NCBI GenBank assembly: GCA_017554385.1
Contig: JAFZIL010000079.1
Span: 1 to 45,196, forward strand
Direction: 5' to 3'
DNA length: 45,196 nt
Source: Prevotella sp.
Lineage (GTDB): Bacteria > Bacteroidota > Bacteroidia > Bacteroidales > Bacteroidaceae
Part shown: piece after piece, positions 32,679-40,932 of the stretch
Numbering within the stretch: position 1 is the first letter of the stretch
Layout of the letters: each line of letters starts with the position of its first letter
Made by a program: the position numbers and the translations under genes
The notes under the pieces: generated by a model
Told to the model about the DNA's origin: nothing
Databases searched by the model: none
What the model saw: the letters and a program-made list of their open reading frames with translations, nothing else

Positions 32679-33749
32679 TTATTTCTTGTGGCTGGCAAAG
32701 GGCAGCGTGGCTGCTTGCTGAAGAATGGCATCGGCCAAGATGCCATTGGAAGATTGCTGGCCGTTGAGTTTGTCGTAGATGTAGATGAGATCGTCGCGAT
32801 TGCCCCCCTTCTTGAGCACATATACGAGGCATAGATTCTGCAGACCTACGTTCGAAGAAAGGATGTCAAGGTCGGTGACGGCCAGCTGTGACAGTGCCAA
32901 CTGATAGGCATCCTCGGCATTCTCGGTGACGAAGCGTTGCACATCGCCCAGCGACTCAAACCCGAAGTGTTCAAGGATGGGCAGGAAGTTGGCAAGCGAT
33001 GCGGGATAGAGCTCAGCCTGATTGACGGCAGCTATGCGCCTGTTGAGCCGTTCGAAGGGATGCAGCTCCAGATAGCTGTTGAACGAGTCGGTGGAGAGGG
33101 GCACCTCGTCGAGCTGTCCGCTCTTGACAAGTGCCTGCACCTGCCGGCGATAGTCGGTCATCGTGGTGCGCAGTCTGCTGAACTCGTCGTCGGCCAGCTC
33201 GAGCATGCCTGCCAGTCGGCTGAACTGTCGCCGGTATTCTGGCGGCAGCTTCACCGCACCCTTATAGCCGATGTCATGCTCAATGGCCGACCACACATGT
33301 TGCAGGGCGGTGCGCATTTGCAGCTCGAAGGGAATGGTGCTCAGCGGTCCTTCCTTCAGCCGGCAGATGTAGTGCAGGGAGTTATAACCGAAGCTGGTCA
33401 GCTCGTGGAGCTTGCGCTTGTCGACCGAGTTGCTCCAGTCGACGACGAAAAGACTCTTGACAATGGCTGCTACCTTGTCGACATCGTCGGTATAGAAGGT
33501 GATGATGCGCAGACCCACAAGGTCGGTGACGTCTTCGAGCGTGTGGTATTTGTCACCCTTGCGCTCCAGCTTTCCGGCCAGCGATGCCTCCGTCTTGACA
33601 CGATGCTCAATGGAGTTAAGCTCGATGCCCTGTTCACGAAACACCTTGCACAGCTGGTCATAGACCTGCTGCGACAACTGGCAGAACTGAGGATAGTGCT
33701 CACGGTATTGCTCCATGAGCATCTCGCTATGTGGAGACAGCGAGCTCAT
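32679..33749 (-). CDS. RelA/SpoT-type (p)ppGpp synthetase without hydrolase domain
   Basis: 356 residues. The synthetase domain (~45-170) has EHRVKTEASLAGKLERKG, DLVGLRIITFYTDDV, FGYNSLHYIC (substrate-binding Tyr/His) and ELQMRTALQHVWSAIEHDIGYK with the catalytic Glu-Gln-like pair. There is no HD hydrolase, TGS or ACT domain. Residues ~175-356 are helical, with no family I recognise. It would make the alarmone (p)ppGpp from ATP and GTP/GDP. The ATG overlaps the STAS stop by 4 bp (ATGA), so the two are translationally coupled. Pairing with an anti-sigma antagonist suggests a link to stress signalling. Activity is inferred. Confidence 0.85.
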   Translation of the reverse strand: MSSLSPHSEMLMEQYREHYPQFCQLSQQVYDQLCKVFREQGIELNSIEHRVKTEASLAGKLERKGDKYHTLEDVTDLVGLRIITFYTDDVDKVAAIVKSLFVVDWSNSVDKRKLHELTSFGYNSLHYICRLKEGPLSTIPFELQMRTALQHVWSAIEHDIGYKGAVKLPPEYRRQFSRLAGMLELADDEFSRLRTTMTDYRRQVQALVKSGQLDEVPLSTDSFNSYLELHPFERLNRRIAAVNQAELYPASLANFLPILEHFGFESLGDVQRFVTENAEDAYQLALSQLAVTDLDILSSNVGLQNLCLVYVLKKGGNRDDLIYIYDKLNGQQSSNGILADAILQQAATLPFASHKK

Positions 33750-34048
33750 TTGAACTCAAACAGGTTGGTAAAGCCGGTCATGGCAAACACCTGACGCAGC
33801 TCGTCGTTCAGTCCGGTGATGAAGACGTGGCTTCCCTTGGGTTTGGCATTCTTCAGGATGGCTAAGAAGATACGCAGGCCACTCGAAGAGATGTAATCCA
33901 GCTGGCTGCAGTCAAGGACGACGTCGCGTCCGTCGCTCTGGTAGAGCGGGGCCAGTTCTTTTTCTGTCTGGGGAGCTGCTGCCGTGTCAAGTCTGCCGTT
34001 CAGGAATGCAATCAGATTGCCATCTTTTTCTTCAATTGTTGTTTTCAT
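33746..34048 (-). CDS. STAS-domain anti-sigma-factor antagonist (SpoIIAA/RsbV-like)
   Basis: 100 residues, one STAS domain: LIAFLNGRLDTAAAP, DVVLDCSQLDYISSSGLRIFL, and a C-terminal LRQVFAMTGFTNLFEF. Ser55 in ISSSGL aligns with the serine that RsbW-type kinases phosphorylate, although the usual preceding Asp is Ser. In partner switching the unphosphorylated form binds the kinase and frees its target. A candidate kinase (43720-44148) and phosphatase (9229-11298) are in this window. It is first in the minus-strand operon and overlaps the RelA-like gene by 4 bp. Confidence 0.9.
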   Translation of the reverse strand: MKTTIEEKDGNLIAFLNGRLDTAAAPQTEKELAPLYQSDGRDVVLDCSQLDYISSSGLRIFLAILKNAKPKGSHVFITGLNDELRQVFAMTGFTNLFEFK

Positions 34049-34100
34049 CGCGTTCGAATTATTTGTAATGATTTTGTTGACTCCATGTCATTTTATGTTG

Positions 34101-34108
34101 CAAAGTTA
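34101..34108 (-). promoter_or_regulatory. -7 element for the STAS operon
   Basis: On the minus strand 34108-34101 reads TAACTTTG, matching TAnnTTTG, 53 bp upstream of the STAS ATG. A TTG lies 24 bp further upstream (34135-34133), slightly beyond usual spacing. The rest of 34049-34270 is an AT-rich divergent promoter region with no gene. Confidence 0.5.
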
Positions 34109-34213
34109 ATTAATTCCACAAAAATAGCCACACAAAAAGTAAGAATAAATATTCTGAAAGGCTTTTTTTTATGTTATTAACTATTTTTTTCTATGACTTA
34201 AACATTTATTTCG

Positions 34214-34221
34214 TAATTTTG
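34214..34221 (+). promoter_or_regulatory. -7 element for the ABC exporter
   Basis: TAATTTTG at 34214-34221 fits TAnnTTTG and lies 50 bp before the transporter ATG. The -33 region is poly-T without a clear TTG. It is divergent from the STAS promoter. Confidence 0.45.
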
Positions 34222-34270
34222 CCGACAAATATCTAACCAACCCACTGGGCTATAGTATTACATCAACACG

Positions 34271-37180
34271 ATGACGGACATCATTCTTTCCAGTTTCCTT
34301 AGTCTGTTCGCCTTGTTCGGCAAGGAGGAGCAGGTCGATGAAACGCGGGCAAAAGCCATGCTCGTCAGCTATTTGCGTCATCAGTTCGGCATACGTAACA
34401 TCGACAGCTACCTGGATCTCTACAGCGACATGCGGGGTGTCTACGAGATGACCGATGACCTTGATACCGAACAGGCCGTGGCCTCTATCTGCTCGAACCT
34501 GCAGGGTAAGATCCGTTCTACCGAGGCCGAGATGCTGCTGCTGCGACTCATGGAGTTCTGCGGTGTGAAGGAAGATCGCGTACACACCATCTTCAAGGTG
34601 ATGGCCGAGACGTTCGGCGTGAACGGCCACCTGTTCCGCGACTTCGTGAACTTCGTGGCTGGCAAGCCTTCAACCCATGTGATGCTCCACCAGCTCGACG
34701 GCTTCGACGGTCAGCTGAAGACGCTTATCATCCCTGCTACCGGTGTCATCGTGTTTACCTATACCGGTAGCGAGACCGTATTGCTCAACGATGTTCCTGT
34801 GCTCTCAGGTTCCTATCAGGTGCTCCAGCAGAGCAGCGTGCTCAAGGGAAAGGACGGCCATCCTGTCTACTACTCTACCATACTCGATGCCTACAACCGC
34901 AAGTCGGGCAAGAAAGGCAAGGACGTACAGCGTGTGGAGTTCTGCGGACGCGACATCAACTTCCGCTTCCCCAACAGCGACAACGGCATGCACAACCTCA
35001 GCTTCAACCTCCACAGCGGAGAGCTGCTGGCCATCATGGGTGGCTCTGGAACGGGCAAGTCGACGCTCCTCTCCATCCTCAACGGCAGTCTTAAGCCGCA
35101 GGAGGGCACCATCACCATCAACGGCCACGACATCAGCGAGCCCGGGGCGAAGGATCTCATAGGCTTCGTGCCCCAGGACGACCTGCTCATCGAGGAGCTC
35201 ACCGTCTATCAGAATCTGCTCTTCACCGCCCGCCTCTGCTTTGCGGGCATGAGCGAGGCCGAGATCGACCGTCGTGTGATGAAGACGCTGAAGGACCTGG
35301 GGCTCGACGCAGCGAAGGACCTGAAGGTGGGCTCGCCCATCAACAAATATATCTCTGGCGGTCAGCGCAAGCGACTGAACATTGCGCTTGAGCTCATTCG
35401 CGAGCCGGCAGTACTCTTCCTCGACGAACCTACGTCGGGTCTGTCATCGTCCGATACCGAGAAGGTGGTCAACCTGCTGAAGGAGCAGACCTTCAAGGGC
35501 AAGCTCATCGTGGTGAACATCCACCAGCCGTCGAGCGACGTCTATAAGCTCTTCGACCGCCTGTGGCTGCTCGACAAAGGTGGCTATCCCGTGTTCGACG
35601 GCAACCCCATCGATGCCATCACCTATTTCAAGGAGGCTGCCTGCTATGCCGACGCCGAGACCAGCGCCTGTCCCACCTGTGGCAACGTCAATCCGGAGAT
35701 TGTGCTGAACATCATCGATGAGAAGGCATTAAATAATAGTGGTGAGATTTCTGACGAGCGGAAGACCACGCCACAGGAGTGGCACGAGCTCTATCTGAAG
35801 AACCGTCCCCAATCCACCCTCCACCATCCACCCTCCACCCTCACCCTCCCTCCCTCCGACCAGCGCAAGCCGGGCAAGCTACGTCAGTTTGCCATCTTCA
35901 TCCATCGCAACTTCCGTACGAAGATTACCAATATGCAGTACCTGCTCATCGCGCTGCTCGAGGCACCGCTGCTGGCTGTAGTATGCGCCATGCTCACCCG
36001 CTATGCGCCGCCCGAGGGCTACAGCGTGATGGACAACAAGAACCTGGTCAGCTACTTCTTCATGTCGGTCATCGTCGCCACCTTTATCGGCATGAGCGGC
36101 AGTGCCGAGGAGATTATCAAGGACCGGGCCCTGCTGAAGCGTGAAAAGTTCCTGCAACTGTCCTACGGCAGCTATATCTGGTCAAAGATTGTGTTCATGG
36201 CAGCCCTCTCGCTTCTGCAGACGCTGCTCTTCATCCTCATTGGCAACACCATCATGGGCCTTCACGGGCTCTTCGGCGTGTGGTGGTTCATCCTCTTTAT
36301 GACCTCCCTGCTGGCCAACCTCACAGGTCTGCTCCTGTCGCAGTGCCTCAGTTCCGTAGTAGCCATCTATATCAGCATCCCCATGCTGCTCATACCCCAG
36401 ATTCTGCTCTGCGGACTCGTGGTCAGCTTCAGCGACCTCACACCCGGTAGCACCACCGGCAACGTGCCCCTCATCGGCGATATCATACCCTCGCGCTGGA
36501 GCTACGAGGCGCTCGCCGTCACCTCGTTTACCGACAACCGTTACGAAAAACCCTTCTTCGAGGTCGACAAGCAGAAGTACGAGAACCAGTTCTATAATGC
36601 CGCCTTCCTCTACGAGCTTGAGTCGCAATTGGAGACGATGAACGACGAGGCCCGCCGAGGCAAGGAGGTCAACCCGCATCACCTTCAGGTCATCCGTACC
36701 AACCTCCCCGTCATTACCGAGTATTGCGGCATGGAGCCCTATCAGGGCGACGAGTCCTACGCTTCGCTCCATCAGTATATGAAGCAGGCCGAGGACACCC
36801 TCGCCCGTCGTGGCAACAAGGCAACGATGAAGAAAGACGCCATGGTGTCGTCGTTTATCCGCAAGAACGGCAAGGACGCCTTGCTCGAGCTGAAGCGCGA
36901 CAACTTCAACATCAGTCTCGAGGACTTCGTCATCGGCGTCTCGCAGCAGCATGCCGTCGAGGTCATCGACGACTATGTCGTGCCCCGCGCCGCCATCGTC
37001 TATCTCACACCGCTCAGCCACATAGGCCGTGCGCCCTTCTACAGCAGTGAGAAGGTCGTAGGGTCGGCCCACATCAAGACGCTGTGGTTCAACATGGGCA
37101 TCATCTTCCTCATGTGCATCCTCGCCACGGTGCTGTTGCTCACCGACTGCCCCGGTCGTTTCCTTAGAAAAGAACAATAA
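34271..37180 (+). CDS. ABCG-like ABC transporter, ATPase and permease fused, with N-terminal extension
   Basis: 969 residues. N-terminal helical domain (~1-130, FALFGKEEQVDETRAKAML) resembles a TerB-like fold and precedes a short beta-rich segment (FHA-like position, ~150-215). ATPase: Walker A GGSGTGKST (~256), Q-loop VPQDDLL, signature ISGGQRKR (~361), Walker B AVLFLDEPTSGLSS (~380), switch His in VNIHQPSSD. A CPTCG pair lies near 465. An ABC2-type permease (~560-960) has about six TM helices and a large loop after TM5. The ATPase-first order is that of ABCG/White exporters. Substrate unknown. A repeat-encoded linker occurs at 35812-35859. Confidence 0.88.
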   Translation: MTDIILSSFLSLFALFGKEEQVDETRAKAMLVSYLRHQFGIRNIDSYLDLYSDMRGVYEMTDDLDTEQAVASICSNLQGKIRSTEAEMLLLRLMEFCGVKEDRVHTIFKVMAETFGVNGHLFRDFVNFVAGKPSTHVMLHQLDGFDGQLKTLIIPATGVIVFTYTGSETVLLNDVPVLSGSYQVLQQSSVLKGKDGHPVYYSTILDAYNRKSGKKGKDVQRVEFCGRDINFRFPNSDNGMHNLSFNLHSGELLAIMGGSGTGKSTLLSILNGSLKPQEGTITINGHDISEPGAKDLIGFVPQDDLLIEELTVYQNLLFTARLCFAGMSEAEIDRRVMKTLKDLGLDAAKDLKVGSPINKYISGGQRKRLNIALELIREPAVLFLDEPTSGLSSSDTEKVVNLLKEQTFKGKLIVVNIHQPSSDVYKLFDRLWLLDKGGYPVFDGNPIDAITYFKEAACYADAETSACPTCGNVNPEIVLNIIDEKALNNSGEISDERKTTPQEWHELYLKNRPQSTLHHPPSTLTLPPSDQRKPGKLRQFAIFIHRNFRTKITNMQYLLIALLEAPLLAVVCAMLTRYAPPEGYSVMDNKNLVSYFFMSVIVATFIGMSGSAEEIIKDRALLKREKFLQLSYGSYIWSKIVFMAALSLLQTLLFILIGNTIMGLHGLFGVWWFILFMTSLLANLTGLLLSQCLSSVVAIYISIPMLLIPQILLCGLVVSFSDLTPGSTTGNVPLIGDIIPSRWSYEALAVTSFTDNRYEKPFFEVDKQKYENQFYNAAFLYELESQLETMNDEARRGKEVNPHHLQVIRTNLPVITEYCGMEPYQGDESYASLHQYMKQAEDTLARRGNKATMKKDAMVSSFIRKNGKDALLELKRDNFNISLEDFVIGVSQQHAVEVIDDYVVPRAAIVYLTPLSHIGRAPFYSSEKVVGSAHIKTLWFNMGIIFLMCILATVLLLTDCPGRFLRKEQ
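35812..35859 (+). repeat. TCCACCM heptamer array inside the ABC transporter
   Basis: ATCCACC, CTCCACC, ATCCACC, CTCCACC and degenerate CTCACCC/TCCCTCC units encode STLHHPPSTLTLPPSDQ at the junction between ATPase and permease (residues ~514-530). The same heptamer in opposite orientation fills the speA-rsbW gap at 44153-44201. Confidence 0.8.
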
Positions 37181-37219
37181 TCATTACATTAATAACCAAT
37201 TAAAAAACCAAACAAAACA

Positions 37220-38023
37220 ATGAAGAAACTTTCAATTTTCGCAGTGGCTATCGCCGCTATCGCCTTCACCGCTTGTGGAGGTAACAAGAATGCTCAGCCC
37301 GCACAGGAGACTGGCGAAGAGAAAAGCTTCGAGCAGGAGCAGGTAGAAGCAAAGATCAAGCTCGAACTCGACAGCCTGGCTTCGGCCGTTGGTCAGCTCA
37401 AGCAGCTCCCCATCCTCAAGGAGGGCGACGACGGCATCCAGCTCACCGATGCCGAGAAGCAGGTGAAACCCGACTATCTGCTCGATCCTGCCGTTGCCGA
37501 GAACGCTGCTACCCTATCTGAGAAGTACCGCATGGTCAGCGCCCTGAGCGTCGACAAGAAGATTGCCGAGTTGTATGAGATGCCCACCGAGGCCTACGAG
37601 AAATCCATCTCGAAGCTGCTCGCCGACATCAACGATCCCTCGTTCAAGGAGTGGGAAGATGCTGAAACCATCTACGAGACCACGCAGAACCTCTATGAGG
37701 CTATGGAGAAGAACGGTCGCATCAACTACTTCTGGCAGCTCGCAGCTACCTCCCTCGTCGAGGAGCTCTTCGTCATGAACCAGAACGAGGAGAAGTTCAT
37801 CGGCGTCTTCGACGATGAGTCCGCCTCCAACGTCACCTATCGCGTAGCCCTGCTTATCGATGCCGTCAACCGCCTCGCTGCCTACGATCCCGACATCGAG
37901 CCCGTGGCACAGGCCATCGCTCCCCTGAGCGTCCTCAACGCCATCTCTGTTGACCAGCTGAAGACCCAGCTCGCCGAGGCCAAGGACAACATCGTTGCAG
38001 CACGAGCAGCACTCGTGAAGTAG
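37220..38023 (+). CDS. Alpha-helical lipoprotein of unknown function
   Basis: 267 residues. The signal ends at AFTAC (Cys19), then GGNKNAQPAQETGEEKSFEQEQ, a flexible acidic stretch (given loosely). The remainder is Glu/Lys/Ala-rich and predicted helical, with one aromatic-rich segment (NYFWQLAATSLVEELFVM). It has no catalytic motif. It starts 39 bp after the ABC transporter with no visible promoter or terminator between, so it is probably cotranscribed and might be its periplasmic partner. Function unknown. Confidence 0.8.
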   Translation: MKKLSIFAVAIAAIAFTACGGNKNAQPAQETGEEKSFEQEQVEAKIKLELDSLASAVGQLKQLPILKEGDDGIQLTDAEKQVKPDYLLDPAVAENAATLSEKYRMVSALSVDKKIAELYEMPTEAYEKSISKLLADINDPSFKEWEDAETIYETTQNLYEAMEKNGRINYFWQLAATSLVEELFVMNQNEEKFIGVFDDESASNVTYRVALLIDAVNRLAAYDPDIEPVAQAIAPLSVLNAISVDQLKTQLAEAKDNIVAARAALVK

Positions 38024-38029
38024 TTTTTT

Positions 38030-38052
38030 GGGGAGTTAAGGGGAGTTTAGGG
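38030..38052. repeat. 10-bp repeat, first part
   Basis: GGGGAGTTAA, GGGGAGTTTA and GGG follow the lipoprotein stop. They are the reverse complement type of the CTTCCCCTAA array at 38141-38190. Together they could pair into a long imperfect stem of about 160 bp span. Confidence 0.65.
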
Positions 38053-38084
38053 ACAATACTCAGCTATTCCCCGCTTACCAGCAA

Positions 38085-38134
38085 AACATTTGTCCCCTAA
38101 CTCCCCTTCGCTCGACCTTTGGTCGCTTGCAAGG
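38085..38134. repeat. 50-bp direct repeat, left copy
   Basis: This block (starting AACATTTGTCCC, with CTCGACCTTTGGTCGCTTGC near its end) has a second copy at 40861-40910 of equal length and about 85% identity. The two flank the 38200-40848 gene. The CGACCTTTGGTCG palindrome is at 38113-38125. Confidence 0.75.
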
Positions 38135-38140
38135 CAAGAA

Positions 38141-38190
38141 CTTCTCCTGACTTCCCCTAACTTCCCCTAACTCCCCTTAACTTCTCCTGA
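38141..38190. repeat. 10-bp tandem array before the 882-residue lipoprotein gene
   Basis: Five 10-bp units, CTTCTCCTGA, CTTCCCCTAA, CTTCCCCTAA, CTCCCCTTAA, CTTCTCCTGA, end 9 bp before the ATG at 38200. They replace any recognisable promoter or ribosome-binding site close to the start. Confidence 0.8.
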
Positions 38191-38199
38191 CTTCATTAT

Positions 38200-40848
38200 A
38201 TGAAACCAAGACAACTATTCCAATGGGCGATGGCCGCAGCGATAGCTATGGCCCTGCCAATGTGTGTGACATCTTGTACCGACAAAGACGACGACAATAC
38301 TACGTCTGAGAATAATGCCGTCGAGCTGGAAGAGACACCCACCGAGGACGCGCTGAGCGTGACCACCGACAAGTCGTATGTATTGTTTGGCGACTATGAC
38401 GATGAGTTCGGCAAGGCCTTAGGACGGCGCCTGCGGGGTACGATGACCTCATCCATCGATGCCGACATCTTCGTTGTCGACCCCGTGGCAGTAAACAAGA
38501 TGAACGCCATGGACACCGAAGAGCTGAAGACCTTGATTCAGCGCACGGAGTCGGGAGAGGCATCAGTGGTGCTGACGCAGACCACGTTCCGCGAGTTCTA
38601 CGACTGGGCCCAGATCTATGTCATGGGCTATCTGCTCCTGGAACTTGAGAACTATTATGGCGACCACGGCTACGACTCGCCGGCAGCTGCACCCGCACGC
38701 CGCAAGATGGCCAACATCGTGCGCAATGCCTATATGGCCAGCCAGCCGCAGACGGCACAGACACGTGCCACTACCGTGAACGGCACGGAGCTGGACTGGG
38801 AGCACGTGAACACCTGGCCCGAAGAGCAACAGAACGCTGTGATGTTCGACGGCTTCGCACAGTGTGGCGGCAACGAGCTGTTCATCATGAACGCTGCATC
38901 GACCCTCGATGCCGAAGCCGAAGCTCAGCAGCCACAGAACGACTACGAATGGGGAAACAAGGCCGATGCCATGGCCGACTGGCTGAACCATCAGGGCAAG
39001 GAAGATGCCCAGACCCGTGCCGACTTGAAGAGCTTTGCACAGGCTGTCACCCGCGCCGGCAATGCCGACATCAGCGACCTGATGAGCGCACAGACCAAGG
39101 ACTTCGTGTTTGACTACCAATATCAGGGTAAAGTGCATTCTAAAATCGAAACCATACATTCTGCCCTCAAGGCGCAGTATACCGCCTATAGTGCCTACGA
39201 CTTTGGTGACAACATTGAATATTATCAAGTCCGGCAGAGAATTACCGCGATGAACAACAAAATTTTTACTGCTTATACTTCTAGTTGGATAGCCAGATAT
39301 GGCGATGGCGACTACAACAATGCTCGCGGTGCCTGGATGAAGCGTATTGACACGAAGATGTGGCTTGCAGGCAAAGGAACGAAGGTCATCATGTCTGCCG
39401 GCCCTCTCAACGAGAACGGTACCAGCTCCGGTAGTACCTCTGCCGGAGGCTCATCCTCCGTCACCACTGGATCCAGCGATGGATATTCTATCGGGATTTC
39501 CACGGGGGCATCTGTTGGACTCACAGGCCCCTCCATTAGCCTTTCGGCATCTTACAATGAAAGCCACACCAATTCATACTCCAAATCATCAGGACTGACA
39601 TGGGGTACCTCGACAAGCTGGAGCACCAAAGACCTGACCACAACATATACGGAAGGCACCGATGCCAACAAAACCGTATCATGGAAACATAATGGCCATA
39701 CGCCCACTACTAAAGATCAAACAAGTGCAGACTGGGTACCACAACTGTTGAAGGGTACCTGCCAGACCGATGAGCAAGTGCTCTGGAAAGTGCAGAATCC
39801 TTCGGGCGTCTACACACTGAAAGCCAGCTTCAACGTGGTGAACGAAACTGTAAAGATGAAAGGTTGGGACTACAGCACACACGTTTTCGTCACTCAGGAC
39901 AACAAGCACGACATCAGCTTCGAGCTGAATACCCCCGACCGCTATAAGATGAGGTGGAACAACGTCATCTACGACTACGGCACCGCTCCTGAAGGCATGT
40001 CGCAGTTGCAATATACCAGCTATCTCGACAACTTTATCGAGGAAAGCTACGGCAATAACTCTGCCTGCTTCTGTTGGGCTCGCCTGTTCACCTCTACCGA
40101 AGCCACAGCCAATGGTTCGGACAACGCCTGTGCCGTGTTCCAGACCTTCAAGAACAGTATCACCGGTATGAAGATACAACTCTATCAAAAGGGATTCCGG
40201 GGGCAGATAGTGTTCGGACTGAAGCGCGACGGCAGCAGCACCTTGATTGATCAGATTATGATCGATCTGGACAACATCTATACCGAGGGAGAGACGCTGA
40301 AGGAAGAAGTGAACGGCTATACGCTCTCCTTCAAGGTAACCAAGACGAACGAGGAAGTGCAGTTAAAAAGCGTTCCATCGAATTTCACGGGAGAGCTGGT
40401 GATTCCGGAACAGATAGGTGTAGGTATCCATCTGAAGGTAACTTCATTAGGTAATACTTGTGCCTACAAACGTACTGGTATCACCTCCGTTACCATCCCC
40501 ACTACAGTACAATCCATCTACTACAGTGCTTTAGGCAGACTCACAGTCAAAAGTCTTACCATTCCAGAAGGCGTAACCTACCTTGGACAGTATTCATGCA
40601 GTACCAACAGCGAACTGGCGAAACTCTATTTGCCCAGTACGCTGACAGAAATAGCTAAATATGCTTTCTGGAATTGCGATGGCATCACCGAGATACACAT
40701 CAAGGCCACGACACCGCCTACTGTAGCGTATAAAGGTCTCAATCCCGCCTACAAGAATGCGACTCTCTACGTGCCAAAGGGCTGCAAGGACGCATACGCC
40801 TCGGCAAGCTACTGGAAAGACTTCGTGCAGGAAATAGTAGAAGAATAG
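38200..40848 (+). CDS. Large lipoprotein: possible leukocidin-like beta-barrel region plus BspA-type LRR
   Basis: 882 residues. The signal ends at VTSC (Cys26), then TDKDDDN. N-terminal ~30-390 is mixed alpha/beta with no family I know. Residues ~405-440 are Ser/Gly-rich, followed by strands GYSIGISTGASVGLTG, ISLSASYNESHTNSYSKSSG, TSTSWSTKDLTTTYTEG and NKTVSWKHNG. This alternation and the final T-Y-x-E...K-x-V-x-W segment resemble the stem and rim of leukocidin/hemolysin-type pore-forming proteins. The C-terminus (~715-882) is BspA-like LRR_5 (ITSVTIPTTVQSI, LYLPSTLTEIAKYAFWNC, IHIKATTPPTV, LYVPKGCKDAYASA). The pore-forming role is a hypothesis from pattern only. Confidence 0.75.
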   Translation: MKPRQLFQWAMAAAIAMALPMCVTSCTDKDDDNTTSENNAVELEETPTEDALSVTTDKSYVLFGDYDDEFGKALGRRLRGTMTSSIDADIFVVDPVAVNKMNAMDTEELKTLIQRTESGEASVVLTQTTFREFYDWAQIYVMGYLLLELENYYGDHGYDSPAAAPARRKMANIVRNAYMASQPQTAQTRATTVNGTELDWEHVNTWPEEQQNAVMFDGFAQCGGNELFIMNAASTLDAEAEAQQPQNDYEWGNKADAMADWLNHQGKEDAQTRADLKSFAQAVTRAGNADISDLMSAQTKDFVFDYQYQGKVHSKIETIHSALKAQYTAYSAYDFGDNIEYYQVRQRITAMNNKIFTAYTSSWIARYGDGDYNNARGAWMKRIDTKMWLAGKGTKVIMSAGPLNENGTSSGSTSAGGSSSVTTGSSDGYSIGISTGASVGLTGPSISLSASYNESHTNSYSKSSGLTWGTSTSWSTKDLTTTYTEGTDANKTVSWKHNGHTPTTKDQTSADWVPQLLKGTCQTDEQVLWKVQNPSGVYTLKASFNVVNETVKMKGWDYSTHVFVTQDNKHDISFELNTPDRYKMRWNNVIYDYGTAPEGMSQLQYTSYLDNFIEESYGNNSACFCWARLFTSTEATANGSDNACAVFQTFKNSITGMKIQLYQKGFRGQIVFGLKRDGSSTLIDQIMIDLDNIYTEGETLKEEVNGYTLSFKVTKTNEEVQLKSVPSNFTGELVIPEQIGVGIHLKVTSLGNTCAYKRTGITSVTIPTTVQSIYYSALGRLTVKSLTIPEGVTYLGQYSCSTNSELAKLYLPSTLTEIAKYAFWNCDGITEIHIKATTPPTVAYKGLNPAYKNATLYVPKGCKDAYASASYWKDFVQEIVEE

Positions 40849-40860
40849 CTCCTCCAAATA

Positions 40861-40910
40861 AACATTTGTCCCTTGACTTCCCCTCGCTCGACCTTTGGTC
40901 GCTTGCTAGG
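40861..40910. repeat. 50-bp direct repeat, right copy
   Basis: Second copy of the block at 38085-38134, in the same orientation, with the palindrome CGACCTTTGGTCG at 40889-40901. It begins 12 bp after the stop of the 882-residue lipoprotein. Confidence 0.75.
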
Positions 40911-40932
40911 TAATCGTATAAAATAAGTGGGC

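Noticed and set aside
32677-32832. N-terminal extension of ArgB to 32832
   Set aside because: The extension overlaps the RelA-like coding region, has no ArgB-like sequence, and MKERLTIVKVGG at 32676 is the family N-terminus.
38200-40848. MACPF/perforin domain
   Set aside because: The Y/W-G-T-H-F/Y signature was not found. The beta-rich Ser/Gly segment looks more like a leukocidin-type stem, itself only tentative.
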